A stretch of DNA of 14,150 nucleotides from an uncultured Planctomycetaceae bacterium (GTDB taxonomy: Bacteria > Planctomycetota > Planctomycetia > Pirellulales > Thermoguttaceae), in assembly GCA_947307005.1 (NCBI GenBank), contig CAMZHY010000032.1, forward strand, positions 1 to 14,150, given 5' to 3'. Positions 13,792 to 14,150 of the stretch are shown one piece after another (within the stretch, counting starts at the first letter, position 1; each line of letters begins with the position of its first letter). A program made the position numbers and the translations under genes. The notes under the pieces are model-generated. The model was not told the origin of the DNA. It worked only from the letters and a program-made list of their open reading frames with translations, and ran no database searches.

Positions 13792-14150
13792 ATGTTGGAA
13801 AACGGGGCGAAGGACCGACGGAACGACGAGACGAGCTCCCAGGCGAAAGGTGAATTTACTTTTGAACCGCTTGCTCTCTTCGAAGAGTATATGCTGGCGG
13901 ACGATTCGCCTCAGTTTCCGATGGAACCCGTTATCCAACTTCATTTTCGCGGGGCGCTCAATCGCGAGATTGCCAGACGGGCGTTCCAGTCCCTGATGGC
14001 GCGTCATCCGCTGATGCGCAGTCGCCTTGTAAAAAAACACGGTCGTCTCTTCTGGACTCCGTCGGAAGTTCCGCCGGAGATTGTCTACATCGACTACGAC
14101 GCGACCTCGAACGTTTTCAACGATAGCGGATTTCCTGTAATTCGTCCTCT
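13792..14150 (+). CDS. Condensation-domain-like acyltransferase (N-terminal part, cut by window end)
   Basis: Open from an ATG with a good ribosome site to the window edge: 119 codons, no stop. After about 20 charged residues, the protein reads EPLALFEEYMLADDS, then EPVIQLHFRGALNREIARRAF and ARHPLMRSRLVKKHGRLFWTP. This layout (short first helix, strand, LN-x-E-x-x-R-x-A-F helix, RHP-x-M-R-S-R) is that of the first part of CoA-dependent acyltransferase-fold proteins: NRPS-type condensation domains, PapA-type and wax-ester synthase-like acyltransferases. The catalytic HHxxxD motif would lie roughly 15-40 residues beyond the window end, so activity cannot be judged. No carrier-protein or adenylation domain is visible; a stand-alone acyltransferase is likely. 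It lies 48 nt after the DUF58 gene. Confidence 0.65.
   Translation, partial: MLENGAKDRRNDETSSQAKGEFTFEPLALFEEYMLADDSPQFPMEPVIQLHFRGALNREIARRAFQSLMARHPLMRSRLVKKHGRLFWTPSEVPPEIVYIDYDATSNVFNDSGFPVIRP

Noticed and set aside
1..14150. CRISPR arrays, insertion sequences, attachment sites, phage or defence genes
   Set aside because: No regularly spaced repeats, transposase or integrase motifs, or terminal inverted repeats were seen on either strand.

Overview
The window looks like chromosomal DNA from a member of the Planctomycetota. The main evidence is the gene pair on the minus strand: an ECF-type sigma factor followed by a very large membrane-anchored Ser/Thr kinase whose N-terminal segment is typical of planctomycetal kinases. 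Weak or absent Shine-Dalgarno sites at most starts and a moderately high GC content rich in GACG/CGTC words fit this. A more exact placement (perhaps a Pirellulales/Thermoguttaceae-like lineage) is only a guess. I see no tRNA, rRNA, CRISPR array, insertion sequence or phage gene.

Left part (minus strand, 395-4160): sigma factor and kinase form a two-gene operon with a 31-nt gap, reading away from a 332-bp divergent intergenic region that carries promoter-like sequences in both directions. The kinase ends facing a truncated fragment of a spermidine synthase-like gene that enters from the left edge (3-215, plus strand).

Middle (plus strand, 4493-10334): lysS encodes class II lysyl-tRNA synthetase and is followed by a very strong hairpin. 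Next come a LolC/E-MacB-type ABC permease and its LolD-type ATPase, which together probably form a lipoprotein- or envelope-directed exporter. They are closed by a hairpin plus T-run. ilvE (branched-chain aminotransferase) has its own likely promoter and a likely terminator.

Right part (plus strand, 10448-14150): aroK (shikimate kinase), a divergent phosphorylase/nucleosidase-superfamily protein, a DUF58 membrane protein, and the start of a condensation-domain-like acyltransferase cut by the window end. They are closely spaced (gaps of 50, 90 and 48 nt) and could be co-transcribed.

The genes are mostly housekeeping and envelope functions, and I do not see a clear new defence or mobile system. 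The most unusual signal is that five of the ten complete proteins carry long charged, Ser/Glu-, Pro- or Lys-rich segments inserted in or added to otherwise standard domains: kinase, permease, ATPase, nucleosidase-like protein and DUF58 protein. The divergent nucleosidase-like protein and the DUF58/condensation-like neighbourhood are the next most interesting points.
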